A program made the translations under genes and the position numbers. Below, in pieces: positions 9,325-16,779 of a stretch of DNA of 64,000 bases. Source of the stretch: DASWZN01 sp036404435 (GTDB taxonomy: Bacteria; Acidobacteriota; Terriglobia; Bryobacterales; Bryobacteraceae); the NCBI GenBank assembly GCA_036404435.1, contig DASWZN010000039.1:1-64000 (forward strand), given 5' to 3'. The notes beneath the pieces were generated by a model that searched no databases, was not told the DNA's origin, and was given only the letters and a program-made list of their open reading frames with translations. Position 1 is the stretch's first letter, and every line of letters starts with the position of its first letter.

Positions 9325-10013
9325 GACTGGATGACACCTCGGGATTTTCGTTCGGCGATCACGGCCCGCGCGAGTTCCTCGGGCCGACTCACTATCATAT
9401 CCGGCGGATCGGCGGCGAAGCTCTCCGGCTGGAAGCCGTAAGTGACGCCGCAAACCCTGACGCCGGCGTTCCGTGCGGTTTGCACGTCCACCGCGCTATC
9501 GCCGACCATCATCGCCCGCTCTTTCGGCACGCCCGTTTCCTCGAGCAGGGTTTCGACGCCGAGCGGGTCGGGCTTTTTCCGCTCGAAGCTGTTGCCGCCG
9601 TAAACGTGCGTGAAGTATTTCGAGAGCCCCAGACCTTCGATGATCCGGCCGCTGATGCGCACCGGCTTGTTCGTCAGCACGGCCATCCGTACGTCGTCCC
9701 GATGCAGTTCCTCGAGCGCTTCGGGAATGCCCGGGTAGGCGCGCGTGTTGTCGAGCTTGTGGTCCCCGTAATAGGCCATGAAAAACTCGAGCGCCTTGTC
9801 GACTTCGGCCTCGTTCGCCTGGGGGCCCATCGCGCGCCGGATCAGGACCGGGGCGCCGTTCCCGATGTAGTTCCCGACGGTCTCCAGGTCCAGCCGCGGG
9901 AGGCCGAAATGCGCGCGCGCCGCGTTGACCGCGTGCGCCAGGTCGAGCTTCGAATCGACCAGCGTGCCGTCCAGGTCGAAGATGAGGAGGTCCATTGCCG
10001 GGAGTTGTGCCAC
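9321..10013 (-). CDS. gph: HAD-family phosphatase, phosphoglycolate phosphatase-like
   Basis: The 230-residue protein has the full HAD set: the nucleophile motif FDLDGTLVDS with the catalytic Asp near residue 12, motif II VLTNKP, the lysine in RKKPDP and motif IV MVGDSAVD. A C1-type cap lies between motifs I and II. Phosphoglycolate phosphatase hydrolyses 2-phosphoglycolate, for example that released by DNA repair. HAD substrate calls from sequence alone are tentative; pyrophosphatase PpaX is a close alternative. A second in-frame ATG at residue 7 is also a plausible start. Confidence 0.82.
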   Translation of the reverse strand: MAQLPAMDLLIFDLDGTLVDSKLDLAHAVNAARAHFGLPRLDLETVGNYIGNGAPVLIRRAMGPQANEAEVDKALEFFMAYYGDHKLDNTRAYPGIPEALEELHRDDVRMAVLTNKPVRISGRIIEGLGLSKYFTHVYGGNSFERKKPDPLGVETLLEETGVPKERAMMVGDSAVDVQTARNAGVRVCGVTYGFQPESFAADPPDMIVSRPEELARAVIAERKSRGVIQS

Positions 10014-10067
10014 TCCCCATTGTCCGACATCCGGCGAAGAGATTACCGTCTGATTGCGGGAGCGGGG

Positions 10068-10295
10068 TTAGCCGAGTGTGTCCCAGTCGTCGGGATTGAT
10101 GTGGGCTTGCCTGAGGATGCTGCGCAATGTGCCGACAGGCACCTCGGGCCTCTTGGGCACTATGGCAGTGTCGACAATCTCACCCGAGCGTCGTACAAAC
10201 TTGACATGGCTACCCCTCTGGCTGGCTTCGACGAAACCGGCCGCTTCGAGCCGGCGCTTGATCTCGCGGTAAGGGTGGGGCCTAAGCCGCCCCAA
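10068..10295 (-). CDS. hicA: HicA-type mRNA interferase toxin
   Basis: The 75-residue protein has the double-stranded-RNA-binding fold signature of HicA: RRLEAAGF, then the catalytic histidine in GSHVKFVR, and a C-terminal IVPKRPEVPVGTLRSIL stretch. HicA cleaves mRNA when free of HicB. The start is a TTG at 10295, 14 bases inside the end of the upstream hicB, so it is probably coupled to hicB; no better start lies in frame. The gene order is antitoxin first and toxin second, the reverse of the common hicAB order, but also well known. Confidence 0.82.
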   Translation of the reverse strand: MGRLRPHPYREIKRRLEAAGFVEASQRGSHVKFVRRSGEIVDTAIVPKRPEVPVGTLRSILRQAHINPDDWDTLG

Positions 10296-10488
10296 GCTCG
10301 ACCTCGATCGTACGGACCTTTGGCGGTCGCGTCGCCTGTGGCGGCTCGAAGTGCAGCTCCAGCGCTTCCTTCAGGTTCGCAAGAGCCTCGTCCTCGGTTT
10401 CGCCCTGGCTGGCGACGTCGAGCTCCAAGCACTGGGAGACATACCACTTCCCCTCGCGCCAAACGGTCGCAGCGAATGGTCGCTTCAT
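10282..10488 (-). CDS. hicB: HicB-type antitoxin (partial RNase H fold)
   Basis: The 68-residue protein has the short HicB core: a strand with WREGKWYVSQCLELDVASQG, then the helix EDEALANLKEALELHFE. It lacks the C-terminal DNA-binding domain of longer HicB proteins, so it is the short form that neutralises toxin but may not repress transcription itself. It ends 14 bases inside hicA. The pair sits between gph and cvpA with no mobile-element trace. Confidence 0.82.
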   Translation of the reverse strand: MKRPFAATVWREGKWYVSQCLELDVASQGETEDEALANLKEALELHFEPPQATRPPKVRTIEVELGAA

Positions 10489-10537
10489 GACCTCATTGTT
10501 TCACAGGCGGCGATCCATCGCGAAAAGCGTCCGCCTC

Positions 10538-11101
10538 CTACAACTCGTCCGTCTCCGGCTGCTCGCCCTTCTTGTGCGTCACGTCGTCCCACAGCGCGCG
10601 CAACTTCTCGTAGCTGCGGTGGAAACCTTCGCGGAACTCGTGAGGCGCCGCGTAGACCAGGATGCGCGCCGTGCCCATCGCGTAGGGCGCGAGGCCAGAC
10701 TGCGCCACCGGTCCCGGAGGCTGCTTGGTCGAGAACGCCATCATCACCGCCACGATCACCGCGCACACCAGCGCTCCGCGCAACACGCCGAAAGCGGCGC
10801 CCAACAGGCGGTCGAGCCAGGAGAGATGCACCATCTTGAGCAGCTTGGCGATCAGCGCCGCCAGAAGGCCGCCCAGCAGGATGACGCCCACGAAGACGAT
10901 CAGGAAGCCCAGCACGTTCTCCCACGGCCGGGAGATGTGCGTCCCGAAGGCCGCTCCCACAGTTCCGTAGAACCACAGGCCGCAGACGAGGCCCACGATG
11001 ACCGCCGCCAGGCCGATGGCCGTGCGCGCCAGCCCTTTCTTCAGCCCTTCCAGCACGGACGAAATCAAAATGATCGCGAATACAATATCCAGCCAGTTCA
11101 C
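10538..11101 (-). CDS. CvpA family membrane protein
   Basis: The 187-residue protein has four predicted membrane segments (about residues 5-20, 28-48, 62-86 and 100-122) in the pattern of CvpA, starting MNWLDIVFAIILISSVLEGLKKG. CvpA proteins are inner-membrane proteins with roles reported in colicin V production and envelope stress tolerance; the exact function is open. The polar C-terminus ends HKKGEQPETDEL. It follows purC after 15 bases; cvpA near pur genes is a known arrangement. Confidence 0.82.
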   Translation of the reverse strand: MNWLDIVFAIILISSVLEGLKKGLARTAIGLAAVIVGLVCGLWFYGTVGAAFGTHISRPWENVLGFLIVFVGVILLGGLLAALIAKLLKMVHLSWLDRLLGAAFGVLRGALVCAVIVAVMMAFSTKQPPGPVAQSGLAPYAMGTARILVYAAPHEFREGFHRSYEKLRALWDDVTHKKGEQPETDEL

Positions 11102-11116
11102 AGTTCGCTCCGTCCG

Positions 11117-12004
11117 TTACAGCGCCCGCCCGGTAAGGACGCGGAACGCTTCCATGTATTTCTCGCTGGTCCTGGCCGCGACTTCGGGCGGCAAGCCCGG
11201 CGCCGGCGGCTGCTTGTTCCAATGAATCGATTCCAGGTAGTCGCGCACGTACTGCTTATCGTAGGAAGGCTGCGCCCCGCCGGGCCGGTAGGTCTCGCTA
11301 GGCCAAAAGCGCGAGGAATCCGGCGTCAGCACCTCGTCCGCCAGCACTAGCGCGCCGTCCACGAAGCCGAACTCGAACTTGGTGTCGGCGATGATGACGC
11401 CGCGCCCGGCCGCGTAGCCGGCGGCCTTGCGGTAGATCGCCAGCGTCCGGTCGCGCAACGTCGCGGCCAGCTCGCTGCCCACCAGATTCGCCACCGTTTC
11501 GAAAGACACGTTCTCATCGTGCCCGGTCTGCGCTTTGGTTGCCGGCGTGAAGAGCGGCTCCGGCAGCTTGTCGCTCTCCTTCAGCCCCGCCGGAAGCCGT
11601 ATGCCGCACACCGTGCCGCTCTCGCGGTACTCCTTCCAGCCCGAGCCTGCCAGGTATCCGCGCGCGACGCATTCCACCTCCACCATGCGCGCCAGTTTCA
11701 CCAGCATGGAGCGGCCTTCTAGCTGGCCGCGGAATTGAGGCAGCGGGGCGGGGTAGTCGTCCACGCTGGCCGTCAGGAAGTGGGTGGGCGTCAGGTCCTT
11801 GAGAAAGTCGAACCAGAAGACCGAGAGTTGGGTCAGCACCCGGCCTTTGTCCGGTATGCCGGTGGCGAGGATGTAGTCGAAGGCGGAGATGCGGTCGGTG
11901 GCGACGATCAGCAGCCGGCCGTCCACCGCATACACGTCGCGCACTTTGCCCCGCCCGTGGCGTTCGACGCCCGCGAGGTCGGATTCGAGAAAAGTGTTGT
12001 TCAT
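11117..12004 (-). CDS. purC: SAICAR synthase (PurC)
   Basis: PurC joins CAIR and aspartate to give SAICAR in purine synthesis. The chosen ATG at 12004 gives 295 residues; an upstream TTG at 12019 adds five residues but is less likely. Signatures seen: RGKVRDVYAVDG (nucleotide loop), TDRISAFD, and ECVARGYLAGSGWKEY. The length fits the longer, yeast-like form common in acidobacteria. The gene is divergent from the glycosyltransferase fusion at 12091 across 86 bp. Confidence 0.95.
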   Translation of the reverse strand: MNNTFLESDLAGVERHGRGKVRDVYAVDGRLLIVATDRISAFDYILATGIPDKGRVLTQLSVFWFDFLKDLTPTHFLTASVDDYPAPLPQFRGQLEGRSMLVKLARMVEVECVARGYLAGSGWKEYRESGTVCGIRLPAGLKESDKLPEPLFTPATKAQTGHDENVSFETVANLVGSELAATLRDRTLAIYRKAAGYAAGRGVIIADTKFEFGFVDGALVLADEVLTPDSSRFWPSETYRPGGAQPSYDKQYVRDYLESIHWNKQPPAPGLPPEVAARTSEKYMEAFRVLTGRAL

Positions 12005-12090
12005 AGAGCTGCCAGGCAACTGACTATTGTTACCACGACTCGATATCGCCGGTCATCCCCGGCCCTCCCCGACTATACTGGGGGTATCCC

Positions 12091-13500
12091 ATGAAACTCT
12101 CCGTGCTCATGCCCGTCTACAACGAGCGCACTGTGGTCGAGCGCTCGATCGCTCAGGTGGTAAGCGCACCTCTGCCGGAGCAGATGGAGCGCGAGCTGAT
12201 TATCGTGGACGACCGTTCGACCGACGGCACCTGGGACATCCTTACCCGCCTGGCCGAGACGATCCCCTCGATCCGGCTCTACCGCCACGAAGTCAACCAG
12301 GGCAAGGGCGCCGCCGTCCGGACGGCCATCCAGCGGGCCTCCGGCGATTTCTGCCTCATCCAGGACGCGGACCTCGAATACGACGCCTCCGAGTATCCGC
12401 GCCTGTTGCGCCCCCTGCTCGATGGCCACGCCGACGCAGTCTTCGGCTCGCGCTACCTGGCCGGCGAGCAGACCCGTGTGCTTCCCTTCTGGCACTCCAT
12501 GATCAACAAGGGGCTCACGCTCATGTGCAACATGTTCTGCAACCTGAACCTCACGGACATGGAGACCTGCTACAAGGTCTTCCGCACCGACCTGCTCAAG
12601 AGCATCCCCATTCGCTCCGACCGCTTCGGTTTCGAGCCCGAAATCAGCATGAAGTGCGCCAAGCGCAAACTGCGCGTTTACGAGGTGCCCATCAGCTACC
12701 ACGGCCGCACTTACGAGGAAGGCAAGAAGATCGGCTGGAAGGACGGCATCAAGGCGGTCGGCGTCGTGCTTTACTTCTGGGCCATCGACGATCTGTACGT
12801 CGAGCCGTATGGCCGCGGCATGTTGCAAAGCCTGACCGGCACGCCGCAATACCTGAGCTGGCTGACGCGCATCCTGCGCCCGCATCTGGGGGACACAGTG
12901 CTCGAGATCGGCGCCGGACTGGGAAGCCTCACGGGCCGGCTCATGGGCAAGCGTCTCCAGTACGTCGCGGCCGAGCGGGATCCGCTTTACCTGCACGCGC
13001 TCCGGAACCGCTTCCTGCGCACCCCGAACGTGTGCGTGCGGCCGCTCGATCCGGCGGTGCCCTCTCAGTTCGAGGAACTGCGCGAGAGCTTCGACACCGT
13101 GCTGTGCGTCAACGTACTCGAGTGCCTCGAAGATCCCGCCGCCACCATGGCCGCGCTCTACGGCACGCTCAAGCCCGGAGGCTCGCTGCTGGCGCTGGTT
13201 CCACAGAACCCGATGCTGTACTGCCGCATCGACCGCAAGCTGGGCCACGTGCGGCGTTTTCGGGCCCGGGATCTGGCCGCGATGATCGAGAAGGCCGGAT
13301 TCCACGTGGAGAGCCTTTACCAGTTGAACAAGTTCGGCGCGCTCGCCTGGTTGGTCTACGGCGGCCTGCTCCGCCACAACCGGATCAACAAGGTCACGCT
13401 GAAGCTGTTCGACAAGTCGGTGTGGTTCTGGCGGCGGGTGGATCCCATACTGCCCTGGCGGGGGCTCTCGGTGATCGCCCTGGCGCGCAAGCCGGCATGA
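12091..13500 (+). CDS. Family 2 glycosyltransferase fused to SAM methyltransferase
   Basis: The 469-residue protein has two domains. Residues 1 to ~235 form a GT-A fold of the dolichyl-phosphate-mannose-synthase-like GT2 group: MPVYNERTVVERSI, IIVDDRSTDGTWD, GKGAAVRTAI and the metal site QDADLEYD. Residues ~255-469 form a class I methyltransferase with motif I VLEIGAGLGSLTGRL and FDTVLCVNVLECLED. No membrane segment is obvious except near LVYGGLL. It probably builds a methylated sugar on a lipid carrier or surface glycan. The domain partnership suggests that glycosyl transfer and methylation act in sequence. The MDR and epimerase genes downstream support a sugar-modifying cluster. A TATACT box at 12074-12079 is a possible -10. 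Confidence 0.85.
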   Translation: MKLSVLMPVYNERTVVERSIAQVVSAPLPEQMERELIIVDDRSTDGTWDILTRLAETIPSIRLYRHEVNQGKGAAVRTAIQRASGDFCLIQDADLEYDASEYPRLLRPLLDGHADAVFGSRYLAGEQTRVLPFWHSMINKGLTLMCNMFCNLNLTDMETCYKVFRTDLLKSIPIRSDRFGFEPEISMKCAKRKLRVYEVPISYHGRTYEEGKKIGWKDGIKAVGVVLYFWAIDDLYVEPYGRGMLQSLTGTPQYLSWLTRILRPHLGDTVLEIGAGLGSLTGRLMGKRLQYVAAERDPLYLHALRNRFLRTPNVCVRPLDPAVPSQFEELRESFDTVLCVNVLECLEDPAATMAALYGTLKPGGSLLALVPQNPMLYCRIDRKLGHVRRFRARDLAAMIEKAGFHVESLYQLNKFGALAWLVYGGLLRHNRINKVTLKLFDKSVWFWRRVDPILPWRGLSVIALARKPA

Positions 13501-13523
13501 GAAGACGCCGTGGCGCACGCTTG

Positions 13524-13620
13524 GTGGGGCGGACCCCCTGGTCCGCGCGGGTCCCCCTGGACCCGCGTTCCGCTGATAGCCGACGAGGGCGTCGGCCGCG
13601 GACCAGGGGGTCCGCCCCAC
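13524..13620. repeat. Intergenic inverted-repeat element, family B
   Basis: A perfect 24-base inverted repeat (13524-13547 and 13597-13620; arm begins GTGGGGCGGACCCCCTGG) flanks a 49-base GC-rich loop. The arm itself contains a small palindrome, GGACC-CCCT-GGTCC. A second locus at 20640-20737 carries the identical 24-base left arm and a decayed right arm. No coding capacity or transposase is present, so this looks like a dispersed non-autonomous palindromic element. It could also act as a bidirectional hairpin terminator between the two genes. Confidence 0.8.
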
Positions 13621-13673
13621 GACAGAGAGTGTGCGGCATCAGGCGGAAGCGCCTGCCCAGGACGGTTTAACCC

Positions 13674-14690
13674 ATGCGCATCGCGGGGCTCGATTACGAA
13701 CGGCGGGAAGTCGTCGTGCGCGACGGCCCCGAACCGAGGTTGGGCGGCGCGAATGAGGTTCTGTTCCGCCTCCAGGAGAGCGGCATCTGCGGCAGCGACC
13801 GCGAGCTGGCCGCGTTCCGCCACGGCTACCCGCCGCCCGGCGAAGCCTTCCTCATCCTCGGTCACGAAGCTCTGGGACAGGTTGTCGAGACCGGACCCGC
13901 CGTCGGCGGCCTCGCCCGCGGCGATTGGGTGGTCCCGCTGGTGCGGCGCCCTTGCCAGCCGCCTTGCGCCTCCTGCGCCCGCGGCCGGCGCGATCTGTGC
14001 CTGAGCGGCCGCTACACCGAAACCGGAATCTTCGGCCGTCACGGCTACCTGCGCGAGTACGCCACCGATGCCGAAACGGACCTGTTGCGAGTGCCCGCCG
14101 ATCTAGCTGGCTGCGCCGTGCTCATCGAGCCTTTGAGCGTAGTGGAGAAAGCGGTCGAAACCGCGCTCAGGATTCACGAACCCGGCGTCCGAACCGCCCT
14201 CGTTCTGGGCGCCGGCCCCTTGGGAATACTGGCCGCGCTCGTCTTGAACCTGCGCGGTATCGAGGCGTCGGTCTTCTCGCTCGAGCCGCCGGATCATCCC
14301 CGGGCGCGCCTCATCGAACGCGCCGGCGTGCGGTACCTGGCCCGGCCGGACGGCGTTTCCGCCGACGTCGTAATCGAGGCCACCGGGTCCGCGGCCGCGG
14401 CCTTCGCGGGCTTCGGCGCGCTTGCGCCGCTTGGCGTCTACTGCATTCTGGGCAGCCCGAATGCGACGGGCGAAGTGCCGTTCACGGAACTGATGCGGCA
14501 CAACAAAACGGTCTTCGGCAGCGTCAACGCCGGCCCCGAGGCGTTCGCACTCGCCGTCCGGGATCTCGGTCGGCTCGACCGCGAGGTGCTCGACGGCATG
14601 ATCCAGCGCACCTCGCTGGCCGCCCTCCGCCAGAGCGTGACCGCGCCCCCGCCGGCGGCCGTTAAGATTGTCCACGTGGTCGCCGACTGA
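13674..14690 (+). CDS. Zn-dependent MDR dehydrogenase, glucose 1-dehydrogenase-like
   Basis: The 338-residue medium-chain dehydrogenase has catalytic zinc ligands in GICGSDRE and GHEALG. A structural-zinc lobe carries four cysteines (CQPPCASCARGRRDLC). The Rossmann motif is VLGAGPLGILAAL. The spacing and the GRYTETGIFGRHGYLREY stretch resemble archaeal-type glucose/galactose 1-dehydrogenases. It likely oxidises an aldose or a related sugar alcohol with NAD(P). The substrate is not certain. It lies between the GT2 fusion and the epimerase and shares their strand; the 173 bp upstream hold the family B repeat. Confidence 0.8.
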   Translation: MRIAGLDYERREVVVRDGPEPRLGGANEVLFRLQESGICGSDRELAAFRHGYPPPGEAFLILGHEALGQVVETGPAVGGLARGDWVVPLVRRPCQPPCASCARGRRDLCLSGRYTETGIFGRHGYLREYATDAETDLLRVPADLAGCAVLIEPLSVVEKAVETALRIHEPGVRTALVLGAGPLGILAALVLNLRGIEASVFSLEPPDHPRARLIERAGVRYLARPDGVSADVVIEATGSAAAAFAGFGALAPLGVYCILGSPNATGEVPFTELMRHNKTVFGSVNAGPEAFALAVRDLGRLDREVLDGMIQRTSLAALRQSVTAPPPAAVKIVHVVAD

Positions 14691-14705
14691 TTACACTGGA
14701 GGCAC

Positions 14706-15647
14706 ATGTCTAACCAGTACGTGGTCACAGGAGGGGCAGGCTTTATCGGGTCGGCCCTCGTGAGGAAGCTGCTCGCCAGCGGCGCTTCGCGCGTCGGGGT
14801 AGTCGACAACCTTTCCACCGGCCACCAGGAGAACCTCGAGGAGGTGCGCGGGCAGGTGGACCTCCATCAGGCGGACATCCGCTGCTACGACGCCATCGAG
14901 CCCCTGGTCCGCGGCGCCGAAATCGTGTTCCACCTGGCTGCCATTCCCTCCGTGCCGCGCTCGATCCAGGACCCGGTGCCTTCGCACGAAACCAACATCG
15001 ACGGGACCTTCCAGGTCTTCCGCGCCTCGGCCGCGGGCGGCGTCAAGCGCGTCTTCTACGCCGCCTCCTCTTCGGCCTACGGCGACACCGAGGTGCTGCC
15101 CAAGGTCGAGACCATGACGCCCCGGCCGAAGTCCCCTTACGCGCTGCAGAAGCTGGTCGGCGAGTACTACGCCTCGATCTTCGCCGGCTGTTTCGGCCTG
15201 GAGACGGTGGCCGTCCGGTACTTCAACGTGTACGGTCCGCGGCAGGACCCATCGAGCCCTTATTCGGGCATCATCTCGCTGTTCATGAAGGCGTTGATCG
15301 AGCGCCGCGCGCCGACGATCTTCGGCGACGGCGAGCAGTCGCGCGACTTCACCTTCGTGGAAGATGTGGCCGATCTCACCCTGCGCGCCGCCCGCGCGAA
15401 CGGCGTCTCCGGCCGGGTCTACAACGGCGGCAACGGCAACCGCTACACCCTCAACCAGGTCTGGGATACGCTGCAGAAGATCGAGGGCGTCTCGATCCCG
15501 CCCACCTACGGCCCGCCCCGTCCCGGCGATGTGCGCGACTCCCAGGCGGACACCACCGCCGCCGCTCGCGACCTCGGCCACAGTCCGCGCTTCACCCTTG
15601 AACAAGGCCTGCGCCGCACCCTGGAGTGGTACCGGCGCCAGGGCTAG
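14706..15647 (+). CDS. NAD-dependent nucleotide-sugar epimerase (GalE/WbpP-like extended SDR)
   Basis: The 313-residue extended SDR has the NAD loop VTGGAGFIGSALV, the downstream acidic VVDNLSTG and the catalytic pair S...YALQK (AASSSAYG; SPYALQK). FNVYGPRQDP and the late GDGEQSRDFTFVEDVA are typical of UDP-GlcNAc/UDP-Glc 4-epimerases of the WbpP group. It interconverts UDP-hexoses for surface glycan synthesis. The start is ATG 14706, with GGAGG eight bases upstream. It follows the MDR gene after 15 bases, so the two are probably co-transcribed. Confidence 0.88.
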   Translation: MSNQYVVTGGAGFIGSALVRKLLASGASRVGVVDNLSTGHQENLEEVRGQVDLHQADIRCYDAIEPLVRGAEIVFHLAAIPSVPRSIQDPVPSHETNIDGTFQVFRASAAGGVKRVFYAASSSAYGDTEVLPKVETMTPRPKSPYALQKLVGEYYASIFAGCFGLETVAVRYFNVYGPRQDPSSPYSGIISLFMKALIERRAPTIFGDGEQSRDFTFVEDVADLTLRAARANGVSGRVYNGGNGNRYTLNQVWDTLQKIEGVSIPPTYGPPRPGDVRDSQADTTAAARDLGHSPRFTLEQGLRRTLEWYRRQG

Positions 15648-15659
15648 AGTAGAGTATAG

Positions 15660-16379
15660 CTACGCCGCCTCCGCCCGCAGCTTGATGGCGCGCAACCACA
15701 TGCGCCGGATGAGCGAGCTTCCGGGATAAATCATTCGCCAATAGGTCGAGAACCCGTGCAGGGCATCGCGGCCAACCGCATAGACGCGGGTTTCCGTCGA
15801 GACCACGCAGTGGGTTGCATCCACCTCCTCAATCCGGAAATTCATCGCGATCTTGACCAGCGGGGCCTTCTGCAATGCCTTGAATTCTTCCGCCGTCAGC
15901 TTCCTGGCCTTACGCCCGTCCCCTGCCTGGCCAATTACGATTTCGCGGCCAGGACCTTCCGCCAGTAGCTGAAACGCCCCAGCCGTAAACGTGTCGAGCA
16001 TCGGCCCGTGCTTGGGAGCCCAGGCCCCCGCAAACCGAATCCACATGAGCGTCTTGAGGAACCGGATCTCCTCCGGGCCCACCGTGCGGATGGCGGCGTA
16101 GACGCGGTCTTTGGGTGCGCTGACGGCGATGCTGTGAAACTCGCTGAACTGGTACACGGGCGCAAACTTGTCCAGGCGCGTGCGGACGGTCGCCACCCGC
16201 GTCTCCCGGACCGGCAGGTAGACGCCCGCCGTGAACGCCACGAAACCGAGGCCCAAGACGAGAAGGCCCCGCTTCCGATTACGAATGCCGAGGAACCGGA
16301 GTGGCTTCAGGAGGGAAACGGTGCCGGCCACCGCGCCGATCAGGCCCAGGTAGAGCAGAACACCGCCAAAAATGGTCAT
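15660..16379 (-). CDS. Membrane protein with SRPBCC-like domain
   Basis: The 239-residue protein has two N-terminal membrane segments (about residues 3-22 and 38-55), then an SRPBCC/START-like polar domain that starts FHSIAVSAPKDRVYAAI, includes a hydrophobic-cavity-like middle, and ends with a Tyr/Trp-rich helix (STYWRMIYPGSSLIRRMW). I do not recognise a named family. It is divergent from padR-ADOP across about 40 bp that contain a palindrome, so it may share PadR control. SRPBCC domains bind lipids or hydrophobic ligands, so lipid sensing or transfer at the membrane is possible but not shown. Confidence 0.65.
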   Translation of the reverse strand: MTIFGGVLLYLGLIGAVAGTVSLLKPLRFLGIRNRKRGLLVLGLGFVAFTAGVYLPVRETRVATVRTRLDKFAPVYQFSEFHSIAVSAPKDRVYAAIRTVGPEEIRFLKTLMWIRFAGAWAPKHGPMLDTFTAGAFQLLAEGPGREIVIGQAGDGRKARKLTAEEFKALQKAPLVKIAMNFRIEEVDATHCVVSTETRVYAVGRDALHGFSTYWRMIYPGSSLIRRMWLRAIKLRAEAA

Positions 16380-16401
16380 AGGCTCTCTTGACTCCGACTA
16401 G

Positions 16402-16415
16402 ATATTGTGCAATAT
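16402..16415. promoter_or_regulatory. Putative PadR operator
   Basis: The bases form the near-perfect palindrome ATATTG-TG-CAATAT inside an AT-rich island (16402-16420), in otherwise GC-rich DNA. It lies five bases before the padR ATG and 23 bases from the divergent start at 16379. PadR-family dimers bind such short AT-rich palindromes and usually repress their own promoter. Binding here is inferred from position. Confidence 0.5.
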
Positions 16416-16419
16416 ATAT

Positions 16420-16779
16420 ATGATCGTGTCAATAGATCCGCGAAGCTTCCTCCCTCTCCACACCAACTGGTTTCACATTCTGCTCTCGCTGGTCGGGTCC
16501 GAGCAGCATGGCTACGGCATCATGCAGGAAGTCCTCGAGCGGACCGGCGGGACGGTGCGCCTCTGGCCCGCAACCCTGTACGGCTCGTTGAAGCGGCTGA
16601 TCGGCGGGGGGCTGATCGAGGAGTCCGAGGAGCGGCCGGCGCCGGAACTGGACGACGCCCGCCGGCGCTACTACAAGCTGACGCGGCTGGGACGGCGCGT
16701 GCTCGACTTGGAGTGTGAACGCCTGGAAGAGATGGTGCGGTTGGCGCACAAGAAGCGCAAGCAAGAGGCCTTCGGATGA
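16420..16779 (+). CDS. PadR family transcriptional regulator
   Basis: The 119-residue winged-helix protein has the PadR opening DPRSFLPLHTNWFHILLSL, a helix-turn-helix with GYGIMQEVLERTGGTVRLWPATLYGSLKRL, a wing (RRRYYKLTRLGRRVL) and a short C-terminal dimer helix. The ATG at 16420 is chosen over the TTG at 16405 because family members start close to DPRSF and the palindrome overlaps the longer start. It overlaps the ADOP permease (ATGA at 16776-16779), the classic acidobacterial PadR-ADOP pair, and should repress that operon until an inducer binds. Confidence 0.9.
   Translation: MIVSIDPRSFLPLHTNWFHILLSLVGSEQHGYGIMQEVLERTGGTVRLWPATLYGSLKRLIGGGLIEESEERPAPELDDARRRYYKLTRLGRRVLDLECERLEEMVRLAHKKRKQEAFG

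Noticed and set aside
9157..9453. Longer 98-residue version of the zinc-ribbon protein
   Set aside because: The extra N-terminus lies within gph in another frame and is not conserved-looking; the ATG at 9324 gives the normal compact zinc ribbon.
12073..13620. 515-codon minus-strand frame opposite the GT2 fusion
   Set aside because: The plus strand carries clear GT2 and methyltransferase motifs; the antisense frame is a GC-codon artefact.
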